A DNA stretch of 64,000 nucleotides from Planctomycetota bacterium (GCA_014584395.1 JACTMY010000020.1:168631-232630), one strand, 5' to 3'; shown: positions 12,868 to 25,562, counted from the stretch's first letter. A program made the numbers and translations. The notes: generated from the letters alone by a model not told the origin.

Positions 12868-13165
12868 CGGGGCCGATTGGCTCCATGAGCTTTTCCGCTT
12901 GCCGCATCCATTGCAAGAGGCTCTCCTCCATGGCGGCAAGCTGCTTTTCGGTGTTGGCCGTGAGCTCCGCGGCCTGGTCGTGAAAGGCTTCGAGGGCGGC
13001 GATCTGCCGCGCGCAGGCGTCGAGCCCTTCACTCAATGGAGCGGCGGGCAGTTGGGCCAACAGGGCATCGACGTTGGCTTCACGGCGCGCCGTTCGCTCC
13101 GCCACGGCTTGGGCCTGGGTTTCGAGTTCATCCAGCATGGCCAGGTCGAGCGGCACGGGCTTCAT
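12842..13165 (-). CDS. hypothetical coiled-coil protein
   Basis: 107-aa Ala/Glu/Leu-rich helical ORF, convergent with and overlapping the previous CDS by 26 bp. Confidence 0.5.
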   Translation of the reverse strand: MKPVPLDLAMLDELETQAQAVAERTARREANVDALLAQLPAAPLSEGLDACARQIAALEAFHDQAAELTANTEKQLAAMEESLLQWMRQAEKLMEPIGPVNSRGAES

Positions 13166-13433
13166 GGAGGGGCTCCTTTCCCAGCAAGGTCTAGTGCTTT
13201 TCCATACCCCAATTCAGCCTGAGTGCCAAGAGGAAAGATTATTAGCGAAAAGTTATGCCAAGTGAGCCTGGCTGGGCAACCTGCTGCGTTTATCCTCGAA
13301 CATCATGCCCTGAAACCTTTTGCGACTTCATTCGCGCCCGATCTCACTGTTTTTCCACCTTTGCCGCAACCAAGGCCGTCCATCTTCCCCCAGGCTAACA
13401 AACTGTCCTGGACGGCTGACCGGGGGAACCATA

Positions 13434-13448
13434 TTGATAACGTATCAA
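13434..13448. promoter_or_regulatory. perfect inverted repeat TTGATA-ACG-TATCAA upstream of pyrophosphatase gene
   Basis: Direct read of a 6-3-6 palindrome, ~77 bp upstream of the hppA start. Confidence 0.4.
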
Positions 13449-13524
13449 CCTCTGATGAGCTTTGGGTGAAACCGGCCAAGCGGGGTCGGCTTTCTTCTTC
13501 ATATTCTTTTTTGGTGGGTAAAGC

Positions 13525-16071
<2,547 letters not shown>

Positions 16072-16095
16072 CCCTTTCGCTGGATCATGAAATAA

Positions 16096-16130
16096 AAAAC
16101 GGGCGGCTTCGCGCCGCCCGTTTCTTTTTT
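16096..16130. terminator. bidirectional rho-independent terminator between convergent hppA and msrB
   Basis: AAAAACGGGCGGC-TTCGC-GCCGCCCGTTTCTTTTTT. Confidence 0.85.
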
Positions 16131-16150
16131 GCGTGAACGGGGAAGGCAGA

Positions 16151-16759
16151 CTAACGATCCTTCGCTTCCTGTTTCGCGGCGGCGGGATCCGCAAGACTCG
16201 ACAGCTTGGACGCCTCGGTGAAGGTCAGCGATTCGCTGTTGAGGCAAAACCGCATGCCCGTCGGGCGCGGGCCGTCGTTGAACACGTGGCCCAGATGGGC
16301 GTCGCAGCGGGCGCAATTTATCTCCATCCGCACCATGCCGTGGCTGCGATCCACCTTTTGCGACACGTTCGTCTTCGCGATCGGCTGGAAAAAGCTGGGC
16401 CAGCCGGTTCCCGATTGGAACTTGGCGTTCGAGGAAAACAAGGGCAAGCCGCAGCAGACGCAGGCATAGACGCCCTCTTTTTTGTTGTCCAAGAGGTTGC
16501 CGCAGAAGGGCGGCTCCGTCCCGGCGCGGCGGGTGATGCGGTATTGCTCCTCGGTCAGTTGCTGTTTCCATTCCGCTTCCGTCTTGACGACCATCGGCAT
16601 GGCGATCGGCCCGACGAGCTTGCCCTCGGAATTGAAGACGTGCACGCTGACCATTTGCGGTTTTCCTTTTTTCTCGGAGGCTTTGGCGGCGGACGACTCT
16701 CCCTGCAGCAGCACGGCAGGGATTCCCAACATCAGGATAAACATCATTCCTGCCCACAT
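16151..16759 (-). CDS. msrB: peptide-methionine (R)-S-oxide reductase with signal peptide
   Basis: [30 protein letters not shown]...[35 protein letters not shown] (Zn Cys pairs, RFCLN). Confidence 0.95.
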   Translation of the reverse strand: MWAGMMFILMLGIPAVLLQGESSAAKASEKKGKPQMVSVHVFNSEGKLVGPIAMPMVVKTEAEWKQQLTEEQYRITRRAGTEPPFCGNLLDNKKEGVYACVCCGLPLFSSNAKFQSGTGWPSFFQPIAKTNVSQKVDRSHGMVRMEINCARCDAHLGHVFNDGPRPTGMRFCLNSESLTFTEASKLSSLADPAAAKQEAKDR

Positions 16760-16950
16760 GGTTCGATCTCCCTTGATGTGCATGATGGCCGCGGCCATGA
16801 CCTCAGGATAACCGCAAGCGCCGGCCGGGGTCAACGAAATGCGCGGCCGGCGTTTCCCGTCCGGGACGGGATACCCCTTGGATGCGGCTGAGCCAGCCAA
16901 GGTTTCGGATGGGAGCCAGGTCCGCCTCCTTGGAAAGGCATCGGGTCATG

Positions 16951-16982
16951 CAAAAAGCCCGGCCTTGCGACCGGGCTTTCGA
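16951..16982 (-). terminator. rho-independent terminator downstream of PPIase gene
   Basis: AAAGCCCGG..CCGGGCTTT hairpin adjoining an A-run (T-run on the minus strand). Confidence 0.75.
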
Positions 16983-17003
16983 TGAGGAGGAATCGAGTCC
17001 GAG

Positions 17004-17963
17004 TTACTTGACTTCGTTGATCTTGATGGCCGCCTTGGCCCGCAAGCCCGGGAGCATCTGATCGCGAAGGCGGTCGCTGACGACTTCCTTGACCGCGTCC
17101 TTGACCTGCTCGAATTCGACGTCGCGACCCGGGATGCGTCCGGTGACGAGGATGACGTGGAAGCCGAATTGGGTTTCGACGACGTCGCTCATCTGGCCGG
17201 GCTGAAGCTGAAAGGCGGCCTTGGCGAAGGGTTCGACCATGTGGCCGAGGCGGGGGAAGGAGCCGAGGTCGCCGCCGTTTTTCTTGGACGGGCAGTCGGA
17301 ATCCTTGCTGGCGGCGGCGGCGAAGATTTCGGTAATGACCTTGAGCTGCTGCGTGGCGTAGGCCAGGCTGTCGGTGTTGGGCACGCCGGTCATCCGCTGC
17401 TTCGTGGTCTGGTCGATGGTGCCGCGGATGGCCAGCGCCTTGGCCTTGGCCTTTTCCTTGTCCTCGGCGGTGGCGCCTTCGGGCAGGGCGACGAGCAAAT
17501 GGCGGGCGCTGACAGCCGAGCCGTCGAAGCTCTCCTTGCTGGCGTTGAAGAAATCCTTGAGCTTGTCGTCGGTGAACTGGCTGTCGCAGAATTTTTCCCA
17601 GCGCAGATCGGCTGCGACCTGGCGGCGCAGCTCCGCTTCGGTGATTTGCAGTTGGCCGAGCATGGTCTCCAGGGTGATGTTGTTTTTCTTCGCTTCTTCC
17701 TTGATGAGGTCCATGCGCTGGTCGACCTCCTTCTCCTCCATTTTGACGACGCTGCGCAGATGCTGCTCGATGAGCAGATTATCGATGAGATATTGGATCA
17801 GCTCCTTCCGCGCCTTGGCGTGCTGCTCGGGGGGCAGGTTTTTGAGCGCCCGCTGGACGTTCGCTTCGGGAATGGCTTCGCCGTTCACCGTGGCGGCGGC
17901 GGGCGGCTCGGCCCAGGCGAGCCATCCGGTCAGGGTCAAGAGCCAGGTCAAACTTGCCAACAT
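17004..17963 (-). CDS. peptidyl-prolyl cis-trans isomerase (PpiC/parvulin, SurA-like)
   Basis: VSARHLLVALPEGATAEDKEKAKAKAL...GGDLGSFPRLGHMVEPFAKAAFQLQPGQMSDVVETQFGFHVI; signal peptide. Confidence 0.92.
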   Translation of the reverse strand: MLASLTWLLTLTGWLAWAEPPAAATVNGEAIPEANVQRALKNLPPEQHAKARKELIQYLIDNLLIEQHLRSVVKMEEKEVDQRMDLIKEEAKKNNITLETMLGQLQITEAELRRQVAADLRWEKFCDSQFTDDKLKDFFNASKESFDGSAVSARHLLVALPEGATAEDKEKAKAKALAIRGTIDQTTKQRMTGVPNTDSLAYATQQLKVITEIFAAAASKDSDCPSKKNGGDLGSFPRLGHMVEPFAKAAFQLQPGQMSDVVETQFGFHVILVTGRIPGRDVEFEQVKDAVKEVVSDRLRDQMLPGLRAKAAIKINEVK

Positions 17964-18028
17964 GATTCGCCCTCCAATCGGCGTCCTTGAAAACTCGGGG
18001 GATGGGAAAACAGTTCGGGTTTCTCGGC

Positions 18029-19096
18029 TCAAGCGGCTTCGCGGCGGACCGTCCGGCGCTGCGCCTGCAGCATGATTTCCAATGCGTTGACCAGGCGATC
18101 CGGGCCGCGGCCGTCGATCAAGAGCCGCCCGCAGCGGGCCATCATGCGGCGCTCGCTCTGGTCCTCGATGAGATTTTCCACGGCCATGCGCACGGTCTTC
18201 GGGTTGACCGATTCATGCCAACCGAGCAGCGTCGCGGCCCCTTCTTCCTCGAGCATCTCGGCGGCGCGCCACTGCGCTTCATCTTGCACGATGAGCAGCA
18301 TCGGCACGCCGACGCACGCCAATTCATAAGCCCATTGATTGGCGTCGCACAGAGCGAAGTGGCAGCGGGAAATCCGCTTGGCCATCTCGGCGGTTTCCGT
18401 GGCGATCGTGATCCGGCCCTTGTGCGTTTCCGCCAGCTTTTGCCATTGGGGCAACTCGGGATGCACCGAGCGCGCCAGGATGTCGACCCGCGCCACGTCG
18501 TTCATGCCCAGGAGGATGTCCAAGGCCCGGCCGGTCCAGTTGTGCGGATCATCGCCGAAGCCGACGACGACGCGGATCGGCAGTTGCGGCTCCTGCCCGC
18601 GCACCAGCCGGACGCGGCGAATGCCGGGGCGGACCAGGGTGTACCGTTTGCCGGCCAGCACTTGCGTGCCCGGGCAGACGTCGTAATCGGCCACGCTCTT
18701 GTTCATGGCCGGGTGGACGATGAGCTGGCTGGCGAAGCGATATTCGGCCTGATGATCGAAGCTGATGACCATCGGCCCCAGGTTCGCCAGTTCGGCCAGA
18801 TATTCGGGGGTGCCATGCGGGGAATCGACGAGCACGGCGGCGGGCTTGATCCGATGGACCTCCCGCGCGAGTTGTTCGAGGTCCTCCGGCGTGCCGACGG
18901 GATGCTCGGCGGGAATCCATTGATTGTCGCCGCGTTTGATCTGTCCCGCCAAGATCGTCGGCTGCAAGTCCGACAGGAAATGGCATGGCCGGCGCCGCCG
19001 CTGCAAGGCGCTGGCAAAGACCATGGTTCGTGCGAGATGTTCCCAACCCATGGCGCGCGTGCCGTCGACGCGCATCAAGACCGGTTCGCGAGTCAT
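18029..19096 (-). CDS. PseG/SpsG-like glycosyltransferase-fold protein
   Basis: N-terminus MRVDGTRAMGWEHLARTMVFASAL resembles RxDxxxxxGxGHxxRxxxLA; VVVGFGDDP and C-terminal CHFALCDANQWAYELACVGVPMLLI typical of this fold. Confidence 0.65.
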   Translation of the reverse strand: MTREPVLMRVDGTRAMGWEHLARTMVFASALQRRRRPCHFLSDLQPTILAGQIKRGDNQWIPAEHPVGTPEDLEQLAREVHRIKPAAVLVDSPHGTPEYLAELANLGPMVISFDHQAEYRFASQLIVHPAMNKSVADYDVCPGTQVLAGKRYTLVRPGIRRVRLVRGQEPQLPIRVVVGFGDDPHNWTGRALDILLGMNDVARVDILARSVHPELPQWQKLAETHKGRITIATETAEMAKRISRCHFALCDANQWAYELACVGVPMLLIVQDEAQWRAAEMLEEEGAATLLGWHESVNPKTVRMAVENLIEDQSERRMMARCGRLLIDGRGPDRLVNALEIMLQAQRRTVRREAA

Positions 19097-19532
19097 TCCG
19101 CCTCTTCTCCATAACAGGGGAAAGCTACCGACGCCGGGCGACAAGGCCCGACGCTCACGCGTTCGGTGTCAAGCAGGATGGCGTTCAAAGTGGAGCCATG
19201 CGGGAGAAGCCGTTCCGTCAGCTTCCATCCGAAGGGCAGCGTCCGATGTGTTCCGAGCATCCGACGCGTGGGGCGAATCTTACTCCAAGATTTCCTAAAG
19301 AAAAAGGCCAAAACGTCCGAGCCATCGGCGCGGCGAAACGCCCAGCCTGGCGAATCATGGCACGCTGGTGAAATTGACCGCGGTGAACCGGGACGCGGCC
19401 GGGGAGGCGAAGCAGCGCCATTCGCGGCGGCGCGGCAAGCTGGTCGATTGCGGCCCGCATCGGCTCCGTTTATAATGGCCCCTGCGAAGGTCCCTCGACT
19501 CGACGCTCGCCTTCGCCAGGGGGGATGGTTTC

Positions 19533-21077
19533 ATGCGCAACTTTCTGGGCATCGACGTCGGCACCAGCGGCACCAAGGCGCTGGTCTGCCGCGAGGACGG
19601 CCTGGTGCTGGGCGTCGGGGTGGCGGATCATCCGATCGCGCATCCGCGGCCCGGCTGGTCGGAACAGCATCCCGAGGATTGGTGGCAGAGCAGCGTGGCG
19701 GCGGTGCGGCAAGCCTTGTCCCAGGCTCAAGTGGAGCCGAAAACACTGGGCGGGATCGGCCTGAGCGGCCAGATGCACGGGTCGGTTTTTCTCGACCGGC
19801 ATCAGCGGGTGCTGCGGCCGGCGATTTTGTGGAATGATCAGCGGACCGTGAACGAATGTACAGAGATCGAGGAGCTCGCCGGCGGCCGCGCCGCCCTCAT
19901 TCAGATGGTCAGCAATCCCGCCTTCACCGGCTTCACGGCGCCGAAAATCGTTTGGCTCCGCCATCACGAACCGGAACTGTATCAGCAGCTCGACAGCGTC
20001 CTCTTGCCGAAGGATTATCTGCGCTTCCGTTTGACCGGCGACTATGCGACCGATGTCAGCGACGCCTCGGGCACCCTGCTGCTGGACGTCAAGCAGCGCC
20101 GCTGGCACACGGGGCTGCTGCAAAAGCTGCAGCTCAGCCAGGACGTGCTGCCGCCTTGTTTCGAATCGACCGAAATCACGGGCAAGTTGTCGGCCGAGGC
20201 TGCGCAGACGCTGGGGCTGCCCAAAGGGTTGTCGGTGGTCGCCGGGGGAGGCGATCAGGCCGCCGGCGCGGTCGGCAGCGGCATCGTGCAATCGGGATTG
20301 GTCAGTGCCGTGCTCGGCACCAGCGGGGTGGTCTTCGCCCATGCCGAACAGCCAAGAACGCACCCCGAAGGGCGCGTCCACACGATGTGCCACGCGGTGC
20401 GCGGCGCCTGGCACATGATGGGCGTCGTCCTGGCGGCGGGCGGCAGCTTGCAATGGTTTCGCAATCAGTTTTGTCAGGAGGAAGTGCGCGCTGCGGCGGC
20501 GCAGCAGCGCGATCCCTACGAACTCATCCTCGAAAACGCGGCGGCGCTTCCCCCCGGCGCGGAGGGGCTGTTCTTCCTGCCCTATCTCACCGGAGAACGG
20601 CATCCTTATGCCGATCCATTGGCGCGCGGCGCCTGGCTGGGCTTGAGCGTCCGGCATACGCGATGGCATCTGGCCAGGGCCGTCATCGAGGGCATCACCT
20701 TCGCCTTGCGGGATTGCCTGTGCGTCATGGAGCAGCTTGGCGTATCGTTCAAACAAATTCGGCTGGCGGGGGGCGGCGCGCGCAGCGCCTTTTGGCGGCA
20801 GCTTCAAGCCGACATCTTCGGCCATCCGGTGGCCCTTGTCAATTCGACCGAAGGCGCGGCCCTGGGCGCGGCCATCCTCGCCATGGTCGGCACGCGCACT
20901 TACGACCACGTTCCCGAAGCGTGCCAGGAAATGATGCGCGTCGTGGAAACCATCGACCCCGACCCGGCACGGCATGCGCGTTATCGCGAACTGCACGCCG
21001 AGTATCAAAAACTGTATCCGCTGCTGCAGCCGGTGTTCCCCAGGCTGGCGTCTGGGGCCGAGGCCGGCGCCTCTTGA
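19533..21077 (+). CDS. xylB: xylulokinase (FGGY family)
   Basis: MRNFLGIDVGTSGTKALV...GLSGQMHGSVFLD...LWNDQRT...GGGARSAFWRQLQADIFGHPV. Confidence 0.95.
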   Translation: MRNFLGIDVGTSGTKALVCREDGLVLGVGVADHPIAHPRPGWSEQHPEDWWQSSVAAVRQALSQAQVEPKTLGGIGLSGQMHGSVFLDRHQRVLRPAILWNDQRTVNECTEIEELAGGRAALIQMVSNPAFTGFTAPKIVWLRHHEPELYQQLDSVLLPKDYLRFRLTGDYATDVSDASGTLLLDVKQRRWHTGLLQKLQLSQDVLPPCFESTEITGKLSAEAAQTLGLPKGLSVVAGGGDQAAGAVGSGIVQSGLVSAVLGTSGVVFAHAEQPRTHPEGRVHTMCHAVRGAWHMMGVVLAAGGSLQWFRNQFCQEEVRAAAAQQRDPYELILENAAALPPGAEGLFFLPYLTGERHPYADPLARGAWLGLSVRHTRWHLARAVIEGITFALRDCLCVMEQLGVSFKQIRLAGGGARSAFWRQLQADIFGHPVALVNSTEGAALGAAILAMVGTRTYDHVPEACQEMMRVVETIDPDPARHARYRELHAEYQKLYPLLQPVFPRLASGAEAGAS

Positions 21078-21114
21078 CGGCGTTTCATGAACCCTCCTCC
21101 GATGGGAGTTTGGC

Positions 21115-21477
21115 ATGGCCCTGGAAGTCGATCCGAAAGCTTACCGTCTGGTCATCACTCAAGCGCTGATCGGAGGCGTCGTCGGCACCCTGCCCGGGTC
21201 GCTGGTCATGGCCATCGAGCCCAATTTGATCCATCCCTTTTTCCCCACGATCTTGCTCCTCGCGGGGTGCGTGCTCGGCTGTCTCATTTGCGCTCTGGCG
21301 GCGACGGCGGGGGTTTTCGTCGACACGGTTCGCGCGGCCCGGCGCTCCACCCGCAACCATGGCGGCGAGGCTCGGGCGGAGTCGATGCCGATCCATATGA
21401 ACCATCGTTCCGATGAGCATCCGGCTTTGCCGCAGACGGCCGCCGCCTCGACGTCGGACCCGGTCCCGTCGAGTTGA
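21115..21477 (+). CDS. hypothetical membrane protein
   Basis: 120 aa with two hydrophobic segments; follows xylB on the same strand. Confidence 0.5.
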   Translation: MALEVDPKAYRLVITQALIGGVVGTLPGSLVMAIEPNLIHPFFPTILLLAGCVLGCLICALAATAGVFVDTVRAARRSTRNHGGEARAESMPIHMNHRSDEHPALPQTAAASTSDPVPSS

Positions 21478-21558
21478 CCTGCGCCGCCCCGTCCTCTCCG
21501 CGCTCAGGTTGTTGTTGGCACGGTCCCTCCAAGCCGATGCTTTCGATAGAATGATGGC

Positions 21559-21960
21559 ATGGAACGCGCACCCTTCACCACCGAGAATACGGTTTCGGCC
21601 AAGCCGCCCCGCTCGGGATTCTGGCAAGAGAAATGTCCCCGCTGCCGGGAAGGTGCGGTCTTCTCCGGCCTGGTGACCATGAACGAGCGGTGCCCTAAAT
21701 GCGGTTTGCTCTTTGGCCGCGAGCCAGGCTACTTCCTGGGAGCCATGTATTTTGGCTATGCCTTGGGGGTGCCGGTGCTGGGCTTGCTGCTGCTGGCGGC
21801 GTATCTGTTCTGGCCGGATTGGCCTCTCGATCGGCTCCTGCTCGTGGCCCTGGTCGGTTTCGTGCCGTTCCTGCCGATGATCTTTCGCTTCTCCCGGCTG
21901 CTGTGGATTTATTTCGATCAGACGTTCGACCCCAGCCGGCCATCAGGCTCCGCGCCGTGA
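21559..21960 (+). CDS. DUF983 family protein
   Basis: KCPRCREGAVFSG...RCPKCGLLFGREPGYFLGAMYFGYA with two TM segments. Confidence 0.88.
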   Translation: MERAPFTTENTVSAKPPRSGFWQEKCPRCREGAVFSGLVTMNERCPKCGLLFGREPGYFLGAMYFGYALGVPVLGLLLLAAYLFWPDWPLDRLLLVALVGFVPFLPMIFRFSRLLWIYFDQTFDPSRPSGSAP

Positions 21961-22159
21961 TGGCGACCCGAGCGAACGATCAAAGCTCACGACGTCCATC
22001 ATCGATCCATGCTGATGGCGGCGATGAGCCGTGCCGCGGGACTCGCCACGGGGGGATAATTTTTCCTTCCGCCTAGGCCATTCGTGGCGCAGAATAGTCT
22101 ATTGGCCGTTGAACGATTCACCCTGCTGCATCGTCCAGCCCACCCGCGGTAGGAGCCTT

Positions 22160-23542
22160 ATGTCCGCGCCTTCACTGTATCCCAATGAACAGCATTTGGG
22201 ATTGATGACGGATATGCAAGCGTTGACCCTGGCCGCGGGGTATTACACCCATGGCCTGGCGGATCGGAAGGCGACTTTCGAGTTGTCGATCCGCGAGATG
22301 CCGCCTCATCGGCATTACCTCGTGGCGGCGGGGTTGGCCCAGGTCATTCACTACTTGCTGCGGTTTTCCTTTTCACCGGAACAGATCCGCTGGCTCCGGC
22401 AGCAGCCGTTGTTCGCCAAGGTGCCCGTGGGGTGGTACGAAAAGTTGGATGCCCTGCGCTTCGAGGGCGATCTGTGGGCCATCCCCGAGGGGACGATGGT
22501 GTTCCCGCCGAGTCCGCTGCTGCGCGTCACGGCCCCGCTCATGGCGGCCCAGTTGCTGGAAACCTACCTGATCAGCACGATCATGATGCAGACGATGGTG
22601 GCCTCGAAGGCGAGCCGCATCGTGACGGCGGCCCAGGGTCGGGCACTTTGGGACATGGGGGCGCGGCGGGCTCATGGTCCGCAGGCGGGCATGTTGGCCG
22701 CCCGCGCCGCTTACCTGGCGGGCTTCGAGGGGACCAGTCATGCCGAGGCCGCCCGCCGCCTCAACATCCCCACCGCCGGGATGCAGGCCCATGCCTGGTT
22801 CATGAGCTTTAAGGATCAGAAGGATGCGTTCCGTAAATTCGGCGAGACTTTCCCCGAGGGCGTCACCGTCGTTTTGGATACCTTCGACACCCTCGACGGA
22901 CTGAATCGGGCCCTTTCCTCCGGAACCGCCATCCAAGCCGTCCGCATCGACAGCGGCCACCTCTTGAACCTGAGCCGCGAAGTGCGCCGGCTGTTGGATG
23001 CCGCCGGTCGGCCGCAAGTGAAGATCATCGTCAGCGGCGACCTCAACGAACAACGCATCCACGACTTGCTCGCCGCCGGGGCGCCGGTGGATGGCTTTGG
23101 CGTCGGCACGGAATTGGTCACGAGCCTGGACGCGCCGAGCCTCGGCTGCGTCTACAAACTCGTGGAGATCGAGACGGAGTTCGGCCTCGAAGGCCGGCTC
23201 AAGAACGCCCCGGACAAGAAAAGCTACCCCTATGCCAAACAGGTCTATCGCTTCACCGGCGGGGATGAGCGGTTCGAATTTGACGAGATCACCCGCAACA
23301 CGGAAACGCTCTATGGCGATCCGCTCATGATGCCCATCATGAAGAACGGCGAACTGGTCGAACCCCTGACCTCCTTGGCCTCCCTTAGGACTCGCTGCCA
23401 GGAACAACGGGCGCTCCTGCCCGCGCGCTTGCTCGGGCTGGAGGAGACGGTCGAACCCTACCGGGTGCGGATCAGCAAGCACTTGGAGCGGGAAGCCGAG
23501 CGGCTGCTCAGCCAAAGCTCGGATGAATTTTCCTTTGTCTAA
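22160..23542 (+). CDS. pncB: nicotinate phosphoribosyltransferase
   Basis: LGLMTDMQALTLAAGYYTHGLADRKATFELSIRE...GTSHAEAARRLNIPTAGMQAHAWFMSF...RIDSGHLLNLS. Confidence 0.93.
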   Translation: MSAPSLYPNEQHLGLMTDMQALTLAAGYYTHGLADRKATFELSIREMPPHRHYLVAAGLAQVIHYLLRFSFSPEQIRWLRQQPLFAKVPVGWYEKLDALRFEGDLWAIPEGTMVFPPSPLLRVTAPLMAAQLLETYLISTIMMQTMVASKASRIVTAAQGRALWDMGARRAHGPQAGMLAARAAYLAGFEGTSHAEAARRLNIPTAGMQAHAWFMSFKDQKDAFRKFGETFPEGVTVVLDTFDTLDGLNRALSSGTAIQAVRIDSGHLLNLSREVRRLLDAAGRPQVKIIVSGDLNEQRIHDLLAAGAPVDGFGVGTELVTSLDAPSLGCVYKLVEIETEFGLEGRLKNAPDKKSYPYAKQVYRFTGGDERFEFDEITRNTETLYGDPLMMPIMKNGELVEPLTSLASLRTRCQEQRALLPARLLGLEETVEPYRVRISKHLEREAERLLSQSSDEFSFV

Positions 23543-23579
23543 TGGGCAGGATCGGCGTGATTCCCCCAATCCATGCAGG

Positions 23580-23595
23580 TGTTCCACGTGGAACA
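23580..23595. promoter_or_regulatory. parS: parS centromere site
   Basis: TGTTCCACGTGGAACA, perfect 16-bp palindrome close to consensus TGTTtCACGTGaAACA; intergenic between pncB and the amidase, 2 kb from parB. Confidence 0.9.
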
Positions 23596-23648
23596 TCCCG
23601 CCCCTTGGCCGCGCGTCCGGGGCGGTTGCCGACGCCGGCCCGGTCGGT

Positions 23649-25304
23649 TCAGGTCCCGTTCAGCGGCGGCCGTTTCAGGTGAAACCCGGTGGCTTCCTGA
23701 TAGGCCATGGCCACGGCGAGCAGTTCCGCTTCACCGAACAATTGGCCGGTGAAGGTCAAGGAGATCGGCACGTCCGCGCCGTTGCGCTTCGTGAACCCAT
23801 TAGGGAGGCAAACGGACGGATGGCCGGTCAGGTTGGTCGTTGAGAGGTCATTGCCGCCGACGTAGAGGTCGACCTGTTCGAAGACCTTGGCCATGTCGTC
23901 CATCAATTTGGACCGGAGCCGCTGGGCGCGGAGGTAATCGACGGCGGTGATCCATTGGGCGGCGCGAAAGGGCGTCGGCCAGAGCTTGCCGATCTGTTCG
24001 AGTTTCCCCGCCTGGGTCAGGTGGTCGAAGGCGGCTCCGGCCTCGGCGTTGAGGATGGTGTTCACGATCATCCCCGCTTGCCGTTGGGGTAGACTGATCG
24101 GCACGATCTGCACGCCGATTTCGCGCAGCACCTTGACCTCGGGCCGATCGTCGCTGTTCCGACCGGGGACGCCCACCCGCAAGGCGGCGAGTTTCTTCGG
24201 TGAAGGCCAAACATAGTCCCGGTCGACGGCGGTCGGGTCCCGGCCGTCCCGTCCCTGAATCGCACCCAGGACCAGGGCGCAATCCTCCACCGAACGGCAA
24301 ATCGGCCCGATCTTGTCCATGGTCCAGCACAGGGCCATGCAGCCATGTCGGCTGACCCGGCCAAAAGTGGGCCTCAATCCGGTGGCTCCGCAGCGGGTGG
24401 ATGGGCTGACGATGCTGCCCAAGGTTTCGCTGCCGAGCGTGAAGCCGACCAAACCCGCCACGACTGCCGCAGCCGAGCCGGCGCTGGAGCCGCTCGAACC
24501 TTCTTGGGGATTCCAGGGATTGTTCGTGCGGCCGCCGAACCAGACGTCGTTGTAGGCCAACGCGCCCAGGCTCAACTTGGCCGCCAAGACGGCCCCGGCC
24601 TGTTCAAGCCGCTCCGCCACCGTGGCGGTCATGGCCAGCATTTGTTCCTGATATTCCCCCGCTCCCCAGGTGGTCTTGTAATCCTTTACGGCGATCAAAT
24701 CCTTCGCCCCCCAGGGAATCCCGTGCAGCGGTCCCCGATCCTTGCCCTGCTTCAGTTCCTCATCCGCTTGCTTGGCTTGCTTGAGCGCGAGGTCTTCCGT
24801 CAAGGTGATGACGCATTTCAAAAGCGGATCGAACTTTCGCAAGCGCTCGAGATAGAGCTGGGTCAATTCCACGGAACTGATCTGCCCCGACCGCAGCAGG
24901 TGGCCCAGTTCGCTGATGGATAAAAAAGCGATCGCCTCCGGCTCGGATGGTTTCTTCAACGCCTTCTGACGGGCGGCGACCGAGACGGTGGCTTGCTTCG
25001 GCGCGGCGGCGTTCGGCGTCGGATCGAAACGCACGGCCAGGGGAACCTCGTTGGCCAAATCGACGCGCCGGGCCGCATCGATTCCCCGCCGGTAGCCGGT
25101 GAGTGCTCGCGCCACTGCTACGCGGTCCTCGTCCTTCAAGGTGATGCCCGCCACCCATTCGGCCTGTTTGAGCATCTCCGCCGTGATGACGTTGTTGGGC
25201 GCGGGCGTGTCCTGGACCAGAGCCGCGGCGGCACGCTGAAACACCATCGTCCCGATGCCCAAGGCGGACAGCGAGGCAAGCACGGAGCGTCGGTCAACGA
25301 GCAT
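23649..25304 (-). CDS. amidase (amidase-signature/GatA-like) with Tat-type leader
   Basis: MLVDRRSVLASLSALGIG leader; GIPWGAKDLIAVKDYKTTWGA, EGSSGSSAGSAAAVV, SETLGSIVSPSTRCGATGLRPTFGRVSRHG. Confidence 0.92.
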   Translation of the reverse strand: MLVDRRSVLASLSALGIGTMVFQRAAAALVQDTPAPNNVITAEMLKQAEWVAGITLKDEDRVAVARALTGYRRGIDAARRVDLANEVPLAVRFDPTPNAAAPKQATVSVAARQKALKKPSEPEAIAFLSISELGHLLRSGQISSVELTQLYLERLRKFDPLLKCVITLTEDLALKQAKQADEELKQGKDRGPLHGIPWGAKDLIAVKDYKTTWGAGEYQEQMLAMTATVAERLEQAGAVLAAKLSLGALAYNDVWFGGRTNNPWNPQEGSSGSSAGSAAAVVAGLVGFTLGSETLGSIVSPSTRCGATGLRPTFGRVSRHGCMALCWTMDKIGPICRSVEDCALVLGAIQGRDGRDPTAVDRDYVWPSPKKLAALRVGVPGRNSDDRPEVKVLREIGVQIVPISLPQRQAGMIVNTILNAEAGAAFDHLTQAGKLEQIGKLWPTPFRAAQWITAVDYLRAQRLRSKLMDDMAKVFEQVDLYVGGNDLSTTNLTGHPSVCLPNGFTKRNGADVPISLTFTGQLFGEAELLAVAMAYQEATGFHLKRPPLNGT

Positions 25305-25562
25305 GTTGATTCTCGCAAGATAAGGGAAGGATCGAAACCGCTTCAGGATCGGCCCGATTATAGTCGGCCGAGGGGGGTAGTGCGAAAGGAAAGTCGGAGC
25401 GCGGGCCGAGCGGTTCCCAGCTTCCTCGGCTTGCTGGATTTTCCCATCTCGCCACCCGGCTGGTTGGCTGCCAACCTGCGTTGCCCGATTTGGGCGTCAA
25501 TGCTAAAATCCCCCGCCGATGCGCCGCCCGTTTCCAGAACCATGCATGAGGGAGACCTTCCC

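Noticed and set aside
10753-13032. 759-aa minus-strand ORF opposite the ABC permease and NHL genes
   Set aside because: Spans antisense of two well-supported genes, His/Gln/Arg-rich, no recognisable motifs.
22373-23596. 407-aa minus-strand ORF beginning MFHVEH
   Set aside because: Antisense to pncB; the MFHVEH start is simply the parS palindrome read as protein.
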